DNA of 51,069 bases from UBA9715 sp964553375. GTDB taxonomy: Bacteria; Actinomycetota; Coriobacteriia; Coriobacteriales; Eggerthellaceae. The stretch lies in NCBI GenBank assembly GCA_964553375.1, contig CAZKKN010000008.1, positions 1 through 51,069 of the forward strand, given 5' to 3'. A program made the translations under genes and the position numbers. Below the pieces are notes generated by a model that did not search any database, was not told where the DNA came from, and saw nothing but the letters and a program-made list of their open reading frames with translations. Shown here piece by piece: positions 33,345 through 42,663 of the stretch (within the stretch, counting starts at the first letter, position 1; each line of letters begins with the position of its first letter).

Positions 33345-34205
33345 CTAAGCCCCCTGATCCAACTGCTTGAAGGTATTGTCCTCCAAATGCGGAAGAGACA
33401 GCTGTTTGCATCTTTCGAGTTCCGCATTGAAATCCTTTAAGGCGCGAACCGCCTCACAGTCAGCTAAAGGCTCTTCTGTCCCATCCACACCGATCCGTCT
33501 TTCATCCAAGGCCCATGATCTGGCCTGCTCTGTAAATACGGTATCCAGGTCAACGAATGCAGCCACAGCCGCCGCTATCTGCGGATAAAGAACAGTTGTC
33601 TTGCCCTTGCGGATTTTATCGGCAAAGGGTTGTACCCATCGCGACAGATGGCTCGCAAGAAATGAATGCTGCAATTCCATCGACGATGCAAATTCGACAA
33701 GATTGTCCCGCCTTAAAACTTCTAAGGAACGTTCAGCCATGATTGACATAAATCCCAACTCCAATGAGATATGGTCATCGGGAACCCTCGGGTATTTGGC
33801 AGGCAAGACTCCTTCGCCGCGATACACCTTCCTTACTGCAAGCGTTGTCTCATCGAAATAGCCTCCGTCTTCAGAGCGATAGGCCGATTCGGCCAAGGGG
33901 GCAGACCCCTTATCAAAACTGAAGAAGATACGCGTATATTCCGAAAGCGCCGAATCGAGAAAACCGTCATCGCCCAACCGCTTTTCCTTTACCTGCCCAA
34001 TGTAGGCCATATAACGGTTAAGGGTCTTATCATCTGAGCCGTATTCATCAATGGCGTCCTGTGCCGCTTGGGAACATAGGATTTCCAGCAACTCTTCTGT
34101 TGGCTCGCCGCCTAATGCTTTGCTGAACAGGGTATAAAGGTATGCACGGCTTAGGCTAAGCGCCTCAACCACCAATTCATCTTGAAGCATTTCGGAACTT
34201 GCCAC
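33345..34205 (-). CDS. torD: TorD/DmsD-family chaperone (system 2)
   Basis: The 286-residue all-helical protein has the TorD-type signatures SRAYLYTLFSKAL near the N-terminus and LPAKYPRVPDDHISLELGFM (proline-rich E-P-D-H motif) in the middle. It should bind the twin-arginine leader of the molybdoenzyme and guide cofactor insertion. GTG 34205 was preferred because GAGG lies six bases before it; an ATG four codons earlier has none. It is last in the operon dmsC-dmsA-dmsB-torD. Confidence 0.85.
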   Translation of the reverse strand: MASSEMLQDELVVEALSLSRAYLYTLFSKALGGEPTEELLEILCSQAAQDAIDEYGSDDKTLNRYMAYIGQVKEKRLGDDGFLDSALSEYTRIFFSFDKGSAPLAESAYRSEDGGYFDETTLAVRKVYRGEGVLPAKYPRVPDDHISLELGFMSIMAERSLEVLRRDNLVEFASSMELQHSFLASHLSRWVQPFADKIRKGKTTVLYPQIAAAVAAFVDLDTVFTEQARSWALDERRIGVDGTEEPLADCEAVRALKDFNAELERCKQLSLPHLEDNTFKQLDQGA

Positions 34206-34254
34206 AGTCCACCTCATTCTGTTTGTAAAAACATAAAACCGTGTTTCCTAAAAG

Positions 34255-34833
34255 CTAGAATGTCACCTCTCGATATTCTTCGCTAAAGGCTGCATCTCGG
34301 GGTTTAATGATGAGATTGGGATGTGTATGCGAGGAGCTGGGCAAAGCAGCTATATCGCTAGTGCAATCCATACCATACTTGCGTTTCAGGTCATCAATCT
34401 CACCGAAATCAATTGCGCGACTGGGGCAAGCGCCCAGACAAACCGGCTCCATGCCCTCCTCGCGTAAAGCCTTGCAGGTATCGCACTTCACGACAACGCC
34501 TTCGTCTTGTAAAAACTGGGGTGAATGATACGGACATGCCATTATGCACGAGCGGCAACCTACACACTTGTCATCATCATGCAATACCGTTCCATCAGAT
34601 GCCTTATGCATGGCACTTGTTGGGCAGCTTGCAACACATGCCGCATCATCGCAATGATTGCAAGATACCGTTAAAGAATATCCCTCCACATTCGGATATG
34701 TGCCTGTCTCATAACGGGCAACTCTTCGGGGAGACACTCCCACCATTCCTAGATCAAGGCGGTTTTTGCACGCATACACACATGTCCCACAACCGGAACA
34801 CCGCGACATATCAACATAGAATCCAACGCTCAT
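34255..34833 (-). CDS. dmsB: DmsB-type iron-sulfur subunit (system 2)
   Basis: The 192-residue protein begins MSVGFYVDMSRCSGCGTC and has four cysteine groups for four [4Fe-4S] clusters (also CNHCDDAACVASCP, CVGCRSCIMACP, CDTCKALREEG with CLGACP). It is clearly paralogous to the system 1 subunit but not a recent duplicate. It starts 18 bp past the catalytic subunit stop. Confidence 0.93.
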   Translation of the reverse strand: MSVGFYVDMSRCSGCGTCVYACKNRLDLGMVGVSPRRVARYETGTYPNVEGYSLTVSCNHCDDAACVASCPTSAMHKASDGTVLHDDDKCVGCRSCIMACPYHSPQFLQDEGVVVKCDTCKALREEGMEPVCLGACPSRAIDFGEIDDLKRKYGMDCTSDIAALPSSSHTHPNLIIKPRDAAFSEEYREVTF

Positions 34834-34851
34834 TAGCTATCCTCCTTCGCC

Positions 34852-37623
34852 TTAAGCCTCATCAATTGTGAAAAGATCCTTCTCACAATCCGGCACTACA
34901 GGACGTCCTGTATATTTCTCGATGGCAACGATTCCGTTGTTATAGCCAGAAAGTCCTGCCATATAGTTGCTGCGGACAGCAGGCGTGATGACATTCACGG
35001 CACCTCCACGATCGATCCAGCTATCGGGATCGGACTCGTCCAAATCGAGTGTGCCGCCTTCGGCCAGACCAACGCATCCGGGCATTGTGCCTTCCATGAG
35101 AACCACTTGACGGAGAATGGCAGCTCCTGTGGGATTTGTTATCTTGGCCGTATCGCCCGTTTCAAGTCCCAGATCCGCAGCATCGGACGGATTGATGTAC
35201 AAAGGATGCGGATAGCATTCCTGGCTGAGATTGGAATACCTGCTGGAGTGCGACCCAACCGCAGGGTGGAAGGTGTAAAGCAAATAGGGATAGTCACCCT
35301 TGATCTGCTTATCCCAGTCCGAGAATGTCTTTTCGTAGCCCATGGTCGGCTCGAAATAGTTCGGATATGGCTTACAGAGATTATTGGGATCAACGAAGTT
35401 CGGTGTGTTGAAATTGTCTGCCTTCACCTGGCTGTAAATCTCGAATAAGCCGCTTGCAGAACTGCGAGGGTTGGCCACAGGATCCTCTATGAACTTCCTA
35501 TAGCTGCGATCGGCAATAACGTATTCGTCATCCTTAGAACGTGGAACCTGATATCCGCCCTGCTCTATGAACTTTTCGAACTCGACAACACCTTCTTGTG
35601 GCTCAAGGTCCACGCCGTATTTATCGATAACTTCCTGGGTAAAGGTGACAAGAGGCATCTGGGTTTTATCCGGAAGAATATAACGACCCCCCGCAATCGC
35701 CTCAAAGTAGCTCTGCACCTCATTGCCGGTTGCGATCTTGTCAGGATCTAGACCGCAGCGCTCGGCTATGTCGCGCGCTATCCTATTATCGGATCTCGCC
35801 TCCCAAAGCGGCTCGCATACTGGAAATTTCGATGGAATAAGATCGCTTCCCACATAACGGTTGACTGTGCCATTGGGCCAAACGTTCTCGCTTTGATCCA
35901 GGCTTCCTTCCCAGGGAGATACAACCGGAAGAACGATATCACTGAAACGCGCCACTTGGCTTGCATAGGGCTGCTGGGTCAATACAAACTCACAGTTGCG
36001 GAATACTTTTATAGCGTTGAAAAGATCGATGCTCATGGATAGGAAATTACGGTTTCCATTCCAGATGAATTTGACATCTATATCGTGATCGACGCCGCTG
36101 TTGTAAATGGGCGGTTGGTCGCCCGACTGCGTATGGCCGCCCCAGGATGTGTATTTGCCGTTCAGCATATCCTGCCAATGAAGCGGCGCTGCTATAACAT
36201 TGCGGGCGCTTGAGACCTTCCCGCCTGCGTTGAAAAGTTGCCCCTTTTCTTTCTCATAGCGAATGGGATTCGTGGTAGAAGCGAGGGCTCGGCCCTGCTC
36301 TCCGGTATAGCCATGGGTGATATGGTCGTTGCCACTTATGTTGTTGAAGATCGCATTGCCCGGCTTTCCCATATGTCCTCCCATAAGCCCGATAGTGAAA
36401 AACATCTGGGGATAGTTCTCCACACCGGTGGCACGGGCGGCAGCATTGCCTGAAGCCATGATGACATCGTTATTCTTGCCCATGATGGCGGCCATGTCTT
36501 TAATGTCTTCCACTGGCGTTCCGCAGATAAGCGATGCCCATTCGGCGGTTTTCGGGATGCCGTCGTATTCTCCAAGCAGATAGCCCATGTAGCATTCATC
36601 AAGCTTTGCATCAGCCGGCATATTGTCCATGGTGAATCCTACGGTGTATTTCTTCAGGAAATCCCAATCGATGATCTCATCTCCGGCTTCGTCCTGCTTA
36701 ACCATCTCGTAGGCGACACCCGTCCAGAAGGCCGTGTCTGTGCCGGGGCGCACTGGCATCCAGCGGGCCTCAGTCTGAATGGCTGACTGATTGTAGCAAG
36801 GGCCCACATACACGAACTGCACACCCGCCTCTTTCGCGCCCAGGTAGTTGACTCCGGTGGACATCTGCGTCCATACGTAGTCGAATCCGTCCATGATGAA
36901 GTAATCCGCATAAGTCCAATCCTGAGGATCAGGACATTGCTGTACACCATAGTTAGTCAGCCCCCAATGCATGACGTCGCCATCCCAGACTCCGCATGAA
37001 ATGGTGTCATTGATCTCGACATATCCGCCCATGAGATTGAGAACATTTTGGATACCTGTACCCATACTTATGAAGCTGATGGTGCTTGTGGGCCCATAGG
37101 TGTTGTAGATCCTTGTGATCTCAGACGCACACATATCGAGCGCCTCGTCCCATGAGATGCGCTCCCATTCGTCTTTGCCGCGTAACTCGCCATTTACATT
37201 GTCGCCGCCGCCTGGCTGCCAATTTTTACGCTTCATCGGATACTTGATGCGCGCAGGGCCGTTGAACCACCAGCGCGCATTCTTTGCCGCATGGCATGAA
37301 CGCAGGTTATAGTTGTAAGAGAAAGAGTCTTCATTGAAAAAATCAGCTGGTTTTGCCCGAACAGCTATGTTGTCCACCACATACTCGCATGGCGCACACT
37401 GAAAGGAGCAACCCTTAACGCAGCCGACACCCTGCCAGTGTCCTTCATCGTTGATTATTGCCATATCCGAGGCAACTTGCCTGGCACCAGGAATACTGCC
37501 GGCATTTGCGCTCGCCTCTGACGAGGTGCAGCCCGCCAATCCGGAAACGGCAATAACCCCGGCTGCAGCCGCACTTCCCTTCAGAAAATCGCGACGCTTT
37601 ATGGTCTTGTCCAGTAATGCCAT
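34852..37623 (-). CDS. dmsA: Tat-exported molybdopterin oxidoreductase, DmsA-like (system 2)
   Basis: The 923-residue catalytic subunit has a Tat leader (KRRDFLKGSAAAAG, Arg10-11), cysteines 68, 72, 76 and 79 (GCVKGCSFQCAPCEY) and Cys110 (RSCHAAK) near the expected Fe-S site, GKDEWERISWDEALDM, and a C-terminal domain with YTFHPAVGSHSSRYSN. It is about 100 residues longer than system 1 and divergent from it, so the substrate probably differs. Which residue binds molybdenum could not be assigned. Upstream neighbour is its anchor, downstream its Fe-S subunit and chaperone. Confidence 0.92.
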   Translation of the reverse strand: MALLDKTIKRRDFLKGSAAAAGVIAVSGLAGCTSSEASANAGSIPGARQVASDMAIINDEGHWQGVGCVKGCSFQCAPCEYVVDNIAVRAKPADFFNEDSFSYNYNLRSCHAAKNARWWFNGPARIKYPMKRKNWQPGGGDNVNGELRGKDEWERISWDEALDMCASEITRIYNTYGPTSTISFISMGTGIQNVLNLMGGYVEINDTISCGVWDGDVMHWGLTNYGVQQCPDPQDWTYADYFIMDGFDYVWTQMSTGVNYLGAKEAGVQFVYVGPCYNQSAIQTEARWMPVRPGTDTAFWTGVAYEMVKQDEAGDEIIDWDFLKKYTVGFTMDNMPADAKLDECYMGYLLGEYDGIPKTAEWASLICGTPVEDIKDMAAIMGKNNDVIMASGNAAARATGVENYPQMFFTIGLMGGHMGKPGNAIFNNISGNDHITHGYTGEQGRALASTTNPIRYEKEKGQLFNAGGKVSSARNVIAAPLHWQDMLNGKYTSWGGHTQSGDQPPIYNSGVDHDIDVKFIWNGNRNFLSMSIDLFNAIKVFRNCEFVLTQQPYASQVARFSDIVLPVVSPWEGSLDQSENVWPNGTVNRYVGSDLIPSKFPVCEPLWEARSDNRIARDIAERCGLDPDKIATGNEVQSYFEAIAGGRYILPDKTQMPLVTFTQEVIDKYGVDLEPQEGVVEFEKFIEQGGYQVPRSKDDEYVIADRSYRKFIEDPVANPRSSASGLFEIYSQVKADNFNTPNFVDPNNLCKPYPNYFEPTMGYEKTFSDWDKQIKGDYPYLLYTFHPAVGSHSSRYSNLSQECYPHPLYINPSDAADLGLETGDTAKITNPTGAAILRQVVLMEGTMPGCVGLAEGGTLDLDESDPDSWIDRGGAVNVITPAVRSNYMAGLSGYNNGIVAIEKYTGRPVVPDCEKDLFTIDEA

Positions 37624-37660
37624 TTCAACCTCCTACTTTCCAGCTTTTCTCTATAGGCTC

Positions 37661-38416
37661 CTAGATAATGCACCCCAGATAGAATGCCCACCTTGCCACA
37701 CAGACGCCGATAAACACACATGCAAGCGCTGCGGCATACAGGCTTTTCGGAACATCTTTTCTCTTATTGATCGCCGCTAAGGCAATTCCTGCGAGCATGA
37801 AGATTATCGATACCCAAAAAAGAAGCGAATCAAGGCCAACCGCATTGAAGTGGGTGCCTTCAAAAACAAGCACGATGGCAAATACCGCTGCCACGGCGAT
37901 AAACGTGGCGCGGAAAGGAACCTTTGACAAAGCATCTTTGTCAAATGCTAGGTACAGGGCGGTGCCGAAGGCGATATCACCCACCACGAATTGGGCAACC
38001 GTAGCCCATGTAGTCCAGGCCGGAACCCCGAAATTACCCACATAAGACATGCCCATGATGAAAGTCAGAATCAAACCGACGGCACCGCAGATGATCTGCA
38101 ACACTCTAGGAGAGCCGTCCTTACGCTTGAGATCGCAGATCAGATCCGCTAACAACAGCAGCCCGAAAACGATGGAGCAATAAGCCTCTTGCGCTATACC
38201 CGCCTGCGGATTGGCCAAGGCATTCAAGAACATGGCAGGCCTTGCCAAATGAAACAAAACGCCGATCAGGCCAATTCCAAGAAGCGCAATGCAGATCAGC
38301 GGAAAAAGCCAAGTCTGTTTACGCTCCTTTGTTAGCGGAAGCACAGCCCTGACGGCACAGGCACCTGCCGCGATGCCGCCTAGCGTGGTGAATAGAAACA
38401 ATGGAAATTCCGTCAT
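37661..38416 (-). CDS. dmsC: DmsC-type membrane anchor subunit (system 2)
   Basis: The 251-residue protein has about eight transmembrane segments and starts MTEFPLFLFTTLGGIAAG; LFHLARPAMFLNALANPQAG is the anchor-family motif. ATG 38416 was chosen because GGAGGGGAG precedes it; upstream in-frame ATGs lack one. It is the first gene of the operon, an unusual order (anchor before catalytic subunit), with the catalytic gene 37 bp downstream. Confidence 0.9.
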   Translation of the reverse strand: MTEFPLFLFTTLGGIAAGACAVRAVLPLTKERKQTWLFPLICIALLGIGLIGVLFHLARPAMFLNALANPQAGIAQEAYCSIVFGLLLLADLICDLKRKDGSPRVLQIICGAVGLILTFIMGMSYVGNFGVPAWTTWATVAQFVVGDIAFGTALYLAFDKDALSKVPFRATFIAVAAVFAIVLVFEGTHFNAVGLDSLLFWVSIIFMLAGIALAAINKRKDVPKSLYAAALACVFIGVCVARWAFYLGCII

Positions 38417-38544
38417 ACTCCCCTCCATCTCCTCAATGAATGACTTGACGTCGATGAATAAGATATTCAGAAGGGCTTGTTGGACGGGCAACAAATGGCT
38501 GTAGCCAAGGCAACATTATCTATTTCGAGCCTCATCTTAGACTA

Positions 38545-39040
38545 TATTGATTAGACCTGAGAATTAGGGCAGAAAGGCGGATTGTCCCCGTAGAGTTTGA
38601 ACTTGCCAGCTGACGTCAAGAGCACGTCGTCCCCGAAGAATATGAATACCTTGTAGCCTGTGAAGCGCTTCAGGTTCCCCCAAGACACATCAATGGCTTT
38701 CCCAGCATTAGCGTTGAGCATAGTATCGATATCAATGTATCTAGTGTCGTTTTCTGTTGCATCATGCATGAATTGCATTTTTTGCGGAATTGATAACGTG
38801 ATGTCGGCGCACCAGCAGATGAAAGTCTTGGCGTTGAGTCAGTCGGTAGGTTCGTTTTGCTGAGTGAACGCGTTCGCACCGGTCATCTTGCTCGAAACAT
38901 AAGGATTGCGCCTGATCAAGGCAACCATTCAGCATGCCCATCCCGAGCACGTTCTGCAGACGGGTGGTCATGGATGCTTTGATTGTGTCACAATTTCCAG
39001 AGTTCGTTGCGATCAAAAAGTGAACTTGATGGAGACAAAT
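38545..39040 (-). pseudogene. Decayed dmsA remnant with internal deletion
   Basis: Two broken frames match system 1 DmsA. The upstream part (39030-38750) reads LIATNSGNCDTIKASMTTRL then QNVLGMGMLNGC, and after a shift continues in sequence corresponding to DTMFNANAGKA. It then jumps within IDVSWGNLKRF to the part of DmsA that reads AIGVSWENLKRE, ending in TSAGKFKLYGDNP. The deletion joins two places that both read GKA/AKA, so a short homology may have guided it. It lies between dmsC of system 2 and the LysR gene. Confidence 0.8.
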
Positions 39041-39080
39041 CGGATTTGCCAGCCAGTTGCAGCGCCCATCAATAGCTGGA

Positions 39081-39995
39081 TTACCGCGATAGCGCCTCGA
39101 TGCCCCAGGGGGTTTCTTTTCCGGCAAAGTATCTGAGCAGGTAAGGATCGCCCATGCTCTTCCTGCATATAGAGTAGTACTTCCAGTGCATAATAGGGTC
39201 AGCGAAGGGGATCATCTTCACATGAGGGGCGATAACCGCATTTCTCTCGGATGAGTATGCATAGCAGACCGTGTGACCTGATTCGACGTTGCGCAACATA
39301 CTCGATTGCATAGCGCCAACGAACGCGACCTTCAGGTTGAAGCCGGCCCTTTCCGCTTCATAGGCCAGCAGGCGATGGATCCCAAAACCATCACCCTGAG
39401 TGCCGAAGTTCCGTCCGCGTAGATCCGATATGAGAACGGAATCCTTGCAAGCTAGAGGGTCGTCGTCTCGAACCGCGAGATACAGGCCACCTTCGCATGC
39501 CACCTCATAGTCGAACAGGGAATCGTTGATCGAAACGTCAATGATGTTGGCGTAGTCGATACGGCCGTCAAGCAACATTCCGCAGACGTCCTGCACCGTG
39601 CCCTCTATCGTGTACAGCCTGGAATTGACATCGACGGTTTCTGGCAAAGATTCCGTGAACAACAGTCTGTCTTCAAAAGAGAACACTTCGTCCGCGCCAT
39701 AGGAAATACCGAATCTGATCGTATCGCTGTCTTTGTCGTGCGCATTCTTGATGTGATCTTCGAGCTCTTCGAAGGTCTTCAGCGCCTCCCGTGATGCTTG
39801 ATACAGCTCATAAGCGGCCATCGTAGGATGCAGAGCATTGGCTTTGAATACGAACAGCTCGCATCCCAGTTCGCTTTCGAGGCTTTGAATCGCTTTCCTG
39901 AGCGCTTGTCGAGAAATAAAGAGCTGTTCAGCAGCATGAGCATAGTTGCTGGTTTCATACACTTTCGAAAAGTATTTGATCTGCTGAATATTCAA
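39081..39995 (-). CDS. LysR-family transcriptional regulator
   Basis: The 304-residue protein has the N-terminal helix-turn-helix (MNIQQIKYFSKVYETSNYAH, AAEQLFISRQALRKAIQSLE) and an effector domain with YEVACEGGLYLAVRDDDPLA. It starts 30 bp after the second TorD-like gene and is likely co-transcribed with it. Its neighbourhood beside a dead dmsA suggests it once controlled a third reductase system. Confidence 0.88.
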   Translation of the reverse strand: MNIQQIKYFSKVYETSNYAHAAEQLFISRQALRKAIQSLESELGCELFVFKANALHPTMAAYELYQASREALKTFEELEDHIKNAHDKDSDTIRFGISYGADEVFSFEDRLLFTESLPETVDVNSRLYTIEGTVQDVCGMLLDGRIDYANIIDVSINDSLFDYEVACEGGLYLAVRDDDPLACKDSVLISDLRGRNFGTQGDGFGIHRLLAYEAERAGFNLKVAFVGAMQSSMLRNVESGHTVCYAYSSERNAVIAPHVKMIPFADPIMHWKYYSICRKSMGDPYLLRYFAGKETPWGIEALSR

Positions 39996-40025
39996 TAAAA
40001 TGACTCCGTTTTAGGACTTCATACT

Positions 40026-40739
40026 TCATACATTATCGTACTGCTTAACGGTGCGAGCGCATACCTTAGTTGCAACAATGCCGATCTCGGTGAAGTTGGC
40101 ATAGATTTCGGCAGTTGCTGTAGACGCTGCCGATTCTCGAACCTTGGTCAAGAACGCATAAAACCATTTAGATGCATGAGATTTGTAAAAATGCAGCAGC
40201 TGCTCTACCCTTTCCTTTCGAATGTCGAAAGCATCTTGGTCGATGCTGGCAATCTCTCTTAACAGCAGTGATATGAAGAAGCATTCGTTGCTGAAACTAT
40301 CTATCGGTTCTTTTCTCCTATTGGCAGGGCTTATGCCTGCACTTGCAAACTGCTTTTCAACATCAATCGTCGTAGGAGAGCGAAATAAAGACGGCATTCC
40401 TGTGCGGCCATCGTTCACAAATCGAAATGGCGCCTCATAAGGCCAGATTCTCACACCGGATCCAGAGTGCAAGAAGAGAGTGGAGTAACCTTTACGTAAT
40501 TCCTCGAACAAATCGGATTGGCTCAGCATCTTCATGTGATTAAGACACTGAATCGAATCGTTAAGTTTTTCATCGCCTTCGCATGGAACGAATTGCTCGA
40601 TATTGGTTAGATGATCCGCAAAGGTTCCTTCTATGATGGAATTGACGGTATCTTCATCCGGAAACAAAAAGAGCATACCGGTGATTTCAAATAGATCAGC
40701 CAGCACATCTAGAGGTTTTTGATTATATGAGGACATCAT
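40026..40739 (-). CDS. TorD-family chaperone, orphan
   Basis: The 237-residue helical protein resembles TorD chaperones: LADLFEITGMLFLFPDEDTV at the N-terminus and GSGVRIWPYEAPFRFVNDGRT where the family has its proline motif. It has no adjacent intact molybdoenzyme; the dmsA remnant 1 kb away may have been its client. GAGG lies just before the ATGATG start. It could now serve either complete system. Confidence 0.75.
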   Translation of the reverse strand: MMSSYNQKPLDVLADLFEITGMLFLFPDEDTVNSIIEGTFADHLTNIEQFVPCEGDEKLNDSIQCLNHMKMLSQSDLFEELRKGYSTLFLHSGSGVRIWPYEAPFRFVNDGRTGMPSLFRSPTTIDVEKQFASAGISPANRRKEPIDSFSNECFFISLLLREIASIDQDAFDIRKERVEQLLHFYKSHASKWFYAFLTKVRESAASTATAEIYANFTEIGIVATKVCARTVKQYDNV

Positions 40740-41429
40740 ACACCTCGCCTTTTTTGATGCATATATCAGATATTAATAAAGCTTTCATTATTGAGACAAG
40801 CAGGTTTTTTGTCCCCAGAACGAACTTTTAGTTACCCTCTCTGAGTTTCTTTGTTCTTTAGTCGCTTTGTGACACTCCCCGAAACTCCTAACCGAAGAAA
40901 CCCGCAGGGCGCGGGCACACAGGCGATGCCACGTCGCGTAGGCGGCGCGGCGGTTAGGAGCATTCATGGACAGAAATCTGATCATGCATGTTGAGATGGA
41001 GTATTGTTTGATTGGAAGGTTTTAGAGTATTTCATTCTCTCTATTTGAAAGACAAATACGAACAATACTTAGATGAGGAATGAGGTTTATATAGTGGTGA
41101 TTACGAACCTTTACAGGAATCAGCACAAGCGTTTTATCGACATGATTCATATCGCACTGGTTAAAGTGAAATGCAATAACACTAGTCTAGCCTATGGGTA
41201 AACGCTTTTATGCAACTTGCTATCACCGATTGACTGTCGGTGATAGCAAGAGTCTTCGGGCGCAATGCCCGGCATCCGCGCCTTCCCTTGCGGGTGAGGC
41301 ACTTTCATTGTACACATGCGCAAATTCAGGTATTTTGAAATCTATTAGCAGATTGCCATACTGTCCTAGAGGTATGGACATAGAAAAGGGAGCAACTTAT
41401 CGCTGCTCCCTGACCTTGTGACGCATAGC
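40740..41429. other. Intergenic region with structured segments
   Basis: A 690-bp gap in the right part of the island. Inverted repeats are CTCCTAACCG (40885-40894) with 40951-40960, enclosing CCCGC/GCGGG, and the 14-bp stem at 41216-41250 followed by CGGGC/GCCCG near 41,258-41,272. The region before torD may hold its promoter (TTGTCT and TTAATA spaced by 17 on the minus strand). No gene is seen. Confidence 0.5.
41216..41250. other. Perfect 14-bp stem-loop
   Basis: CTTGCTATCACCGA (41216-41229) pairs exactly with 41237-41250 around a 7-base loop. Two weaker stems follow within 70 bp. No U-run follows on either strand. Confidence 0.65.
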
Positions 41430-41924
41430 CTAGTCGCATGCAAAAACACGACGTCTGGATCGAGGATACTTGCACTTTGGTAGATCGAGGGTAAGAACAG
41501 AGCCTATCCTCTTTAAGAACTGATGAAACTTCAGATGTCGAAGATGCCTTCTTGCGATCCTTTCGATTCTGCTAGGATTTAGAGCCGCCTCAACAGCATC
41601 TTTCATCAAGTCATGTCGGTCGCTCCAGGTGATGTCCTTGGGGATATCCGAACACATCTCAACATAAGACGAAATGCGGCGCTTAAGCTCACCGAGCCAC
41701 GCGTCCTCCGTGCTGTGCCGGCAGATGCCGTACTTCCGGTATAGCTTGATCCAATGGGCATCGTAGAAGTCGTATCCGCAACCATCGATGCCAAAGTACC
41801 AACCGCCATCATCGTCCTCATAGACGCTGATTCCGCATTCGTTGAACTCTTGGATCTCTTCATATGACGGCCCTCCGCCGATCACCCACATGGCGTTCCA
41901 CATGGGTCTTCCATCCAGGTTCAC
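41430..41924 (-). CDS. Hypothetical protein next to parB
   Basis: A 164-residue protein with an aromatic and acidic first half (VYEDDDGGWYFGIDGCGYDF) and a basic C-terminus (CKYPRSRRRVF). I do not recognise the family. The likely GTG start at 41924 has no strong ribosome binding site, and the frame stays open for a few codons further upstream, so the N-terminus is uncertain. It lies 58 bp downstream of a shortened parB, so it may be a remnant of the island's maintenance region. Confidence 0.5.
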   Translation of the reverse strand: MNLDGRPMWNAMWVIGGGPSYEEIQEFNECGISVYEDDDGGWYFGIDGCGYDFYDAHWIKLYRKYGICRHSTEDAWLGELKRRISSYVEMCSDIPKDITWSDRHDLMKDAVEAALNPSRIERIARRHLRHLKFHQFLKRIGSVLTLDLPKCKYPRSRRRVFACD

Positions 41925-41982
41925 TAGCTCATCGAAAGCAACTTCTAATACCTTGGAGTGTCAACACTATTTTGGACAATTT

Positions 41983-42663
41983 TTAAAGAGATAAACCTGC
42001 CTCCCTGAACTCCACGGGAGACAGGTAGCTCAGTTCGACCGCAGGGCGCATCTTCATCTTGCCCTCGTCGAGCAGGCTCAGCAGTTCCGGTACAAGGTCG
42101 GCAATGCGGGCGTAGCGCCTTATCTGCTCGCGGCTCTCTCCAAGCTGCTCCGCGATCACATCCACTGACTTGACGCCACGGTATTGGTGCTCCTCTGGTG
42201 CACCATTAGCCTTCGGGCGCCCGGCTTTTCGCTTCAGGGCGTCCAGTTTCATCTTGACGGCCAACGCCTTCTCGCTAGGAAGGATGGTCGGGCGCTGAAG
42301 GTTCGCGTCCACCATCGCGATGATAGCCTCGTCTTCGGAGAGGGTTTTGACGTAGGCGGGCACTGCCTCCATCCCCAGGATCTCGGCCGCATGCTTGCGC
42401 CTGTGGCCGCTTATCAGCGTGTACCTTCCTTCCTCGCCCGTGTTGAGTAGCAGAGGTTCGATGATGCCTGACTCCTCGATGCTCGCTACGAGCTCGGCCA
42501 TCGCTTGGTCGTTCTGCATGCGATATGGATGTTGGGGGAAGGGGTCTATAAGAGGCAGCTCGATCTGCCGTATGGCGCCATTGCGCTCGGCATCGCGGTC
42601 TTCCTGGCCGCTGAAGATGTCTCTCGCGGCCGGAAGATCTATGTTCAACTCTCGTTTAGGCAT
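41983..42663 (-). CDS. parB: ParB/Spo0J-family partition protein, short
   Basis: The 226-residue protein has the ParB nuclease-like N-terminal domain (LPLIDPFPQHPYRM, LISGHRRKHAAEIL) and the central helix-turn-helix (VDVIAEQLGESREQIRRYAR). It stops soon after the AVELSYLSP motif, whereas element-borne relatives usually continue for another 60 or more residues, so the C-terminus may be lost. Its start overlaps the parA stop by 8 bp. Confidence 0.82.
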   Translation of the reverse strand: MPKRELNIDLPAARDIFSGQEDRDAERNGAIRQIELPLIDPFPQHPYRMQNDQAMAELVASIEESGIIEPLLLNTGEEGRYTLISGHRRKHAAEILGMEAVPAYVKTLSEDEAIIAMVDANLQRPTILPSEKALAVKMKLDALKRKAGRPKANGAPEEHQYRGVKSVDVIAEQLGESREQIRRYARIADLVPELLSLLDEGKMKMRPAVELSYLSPVEFREAGLSL

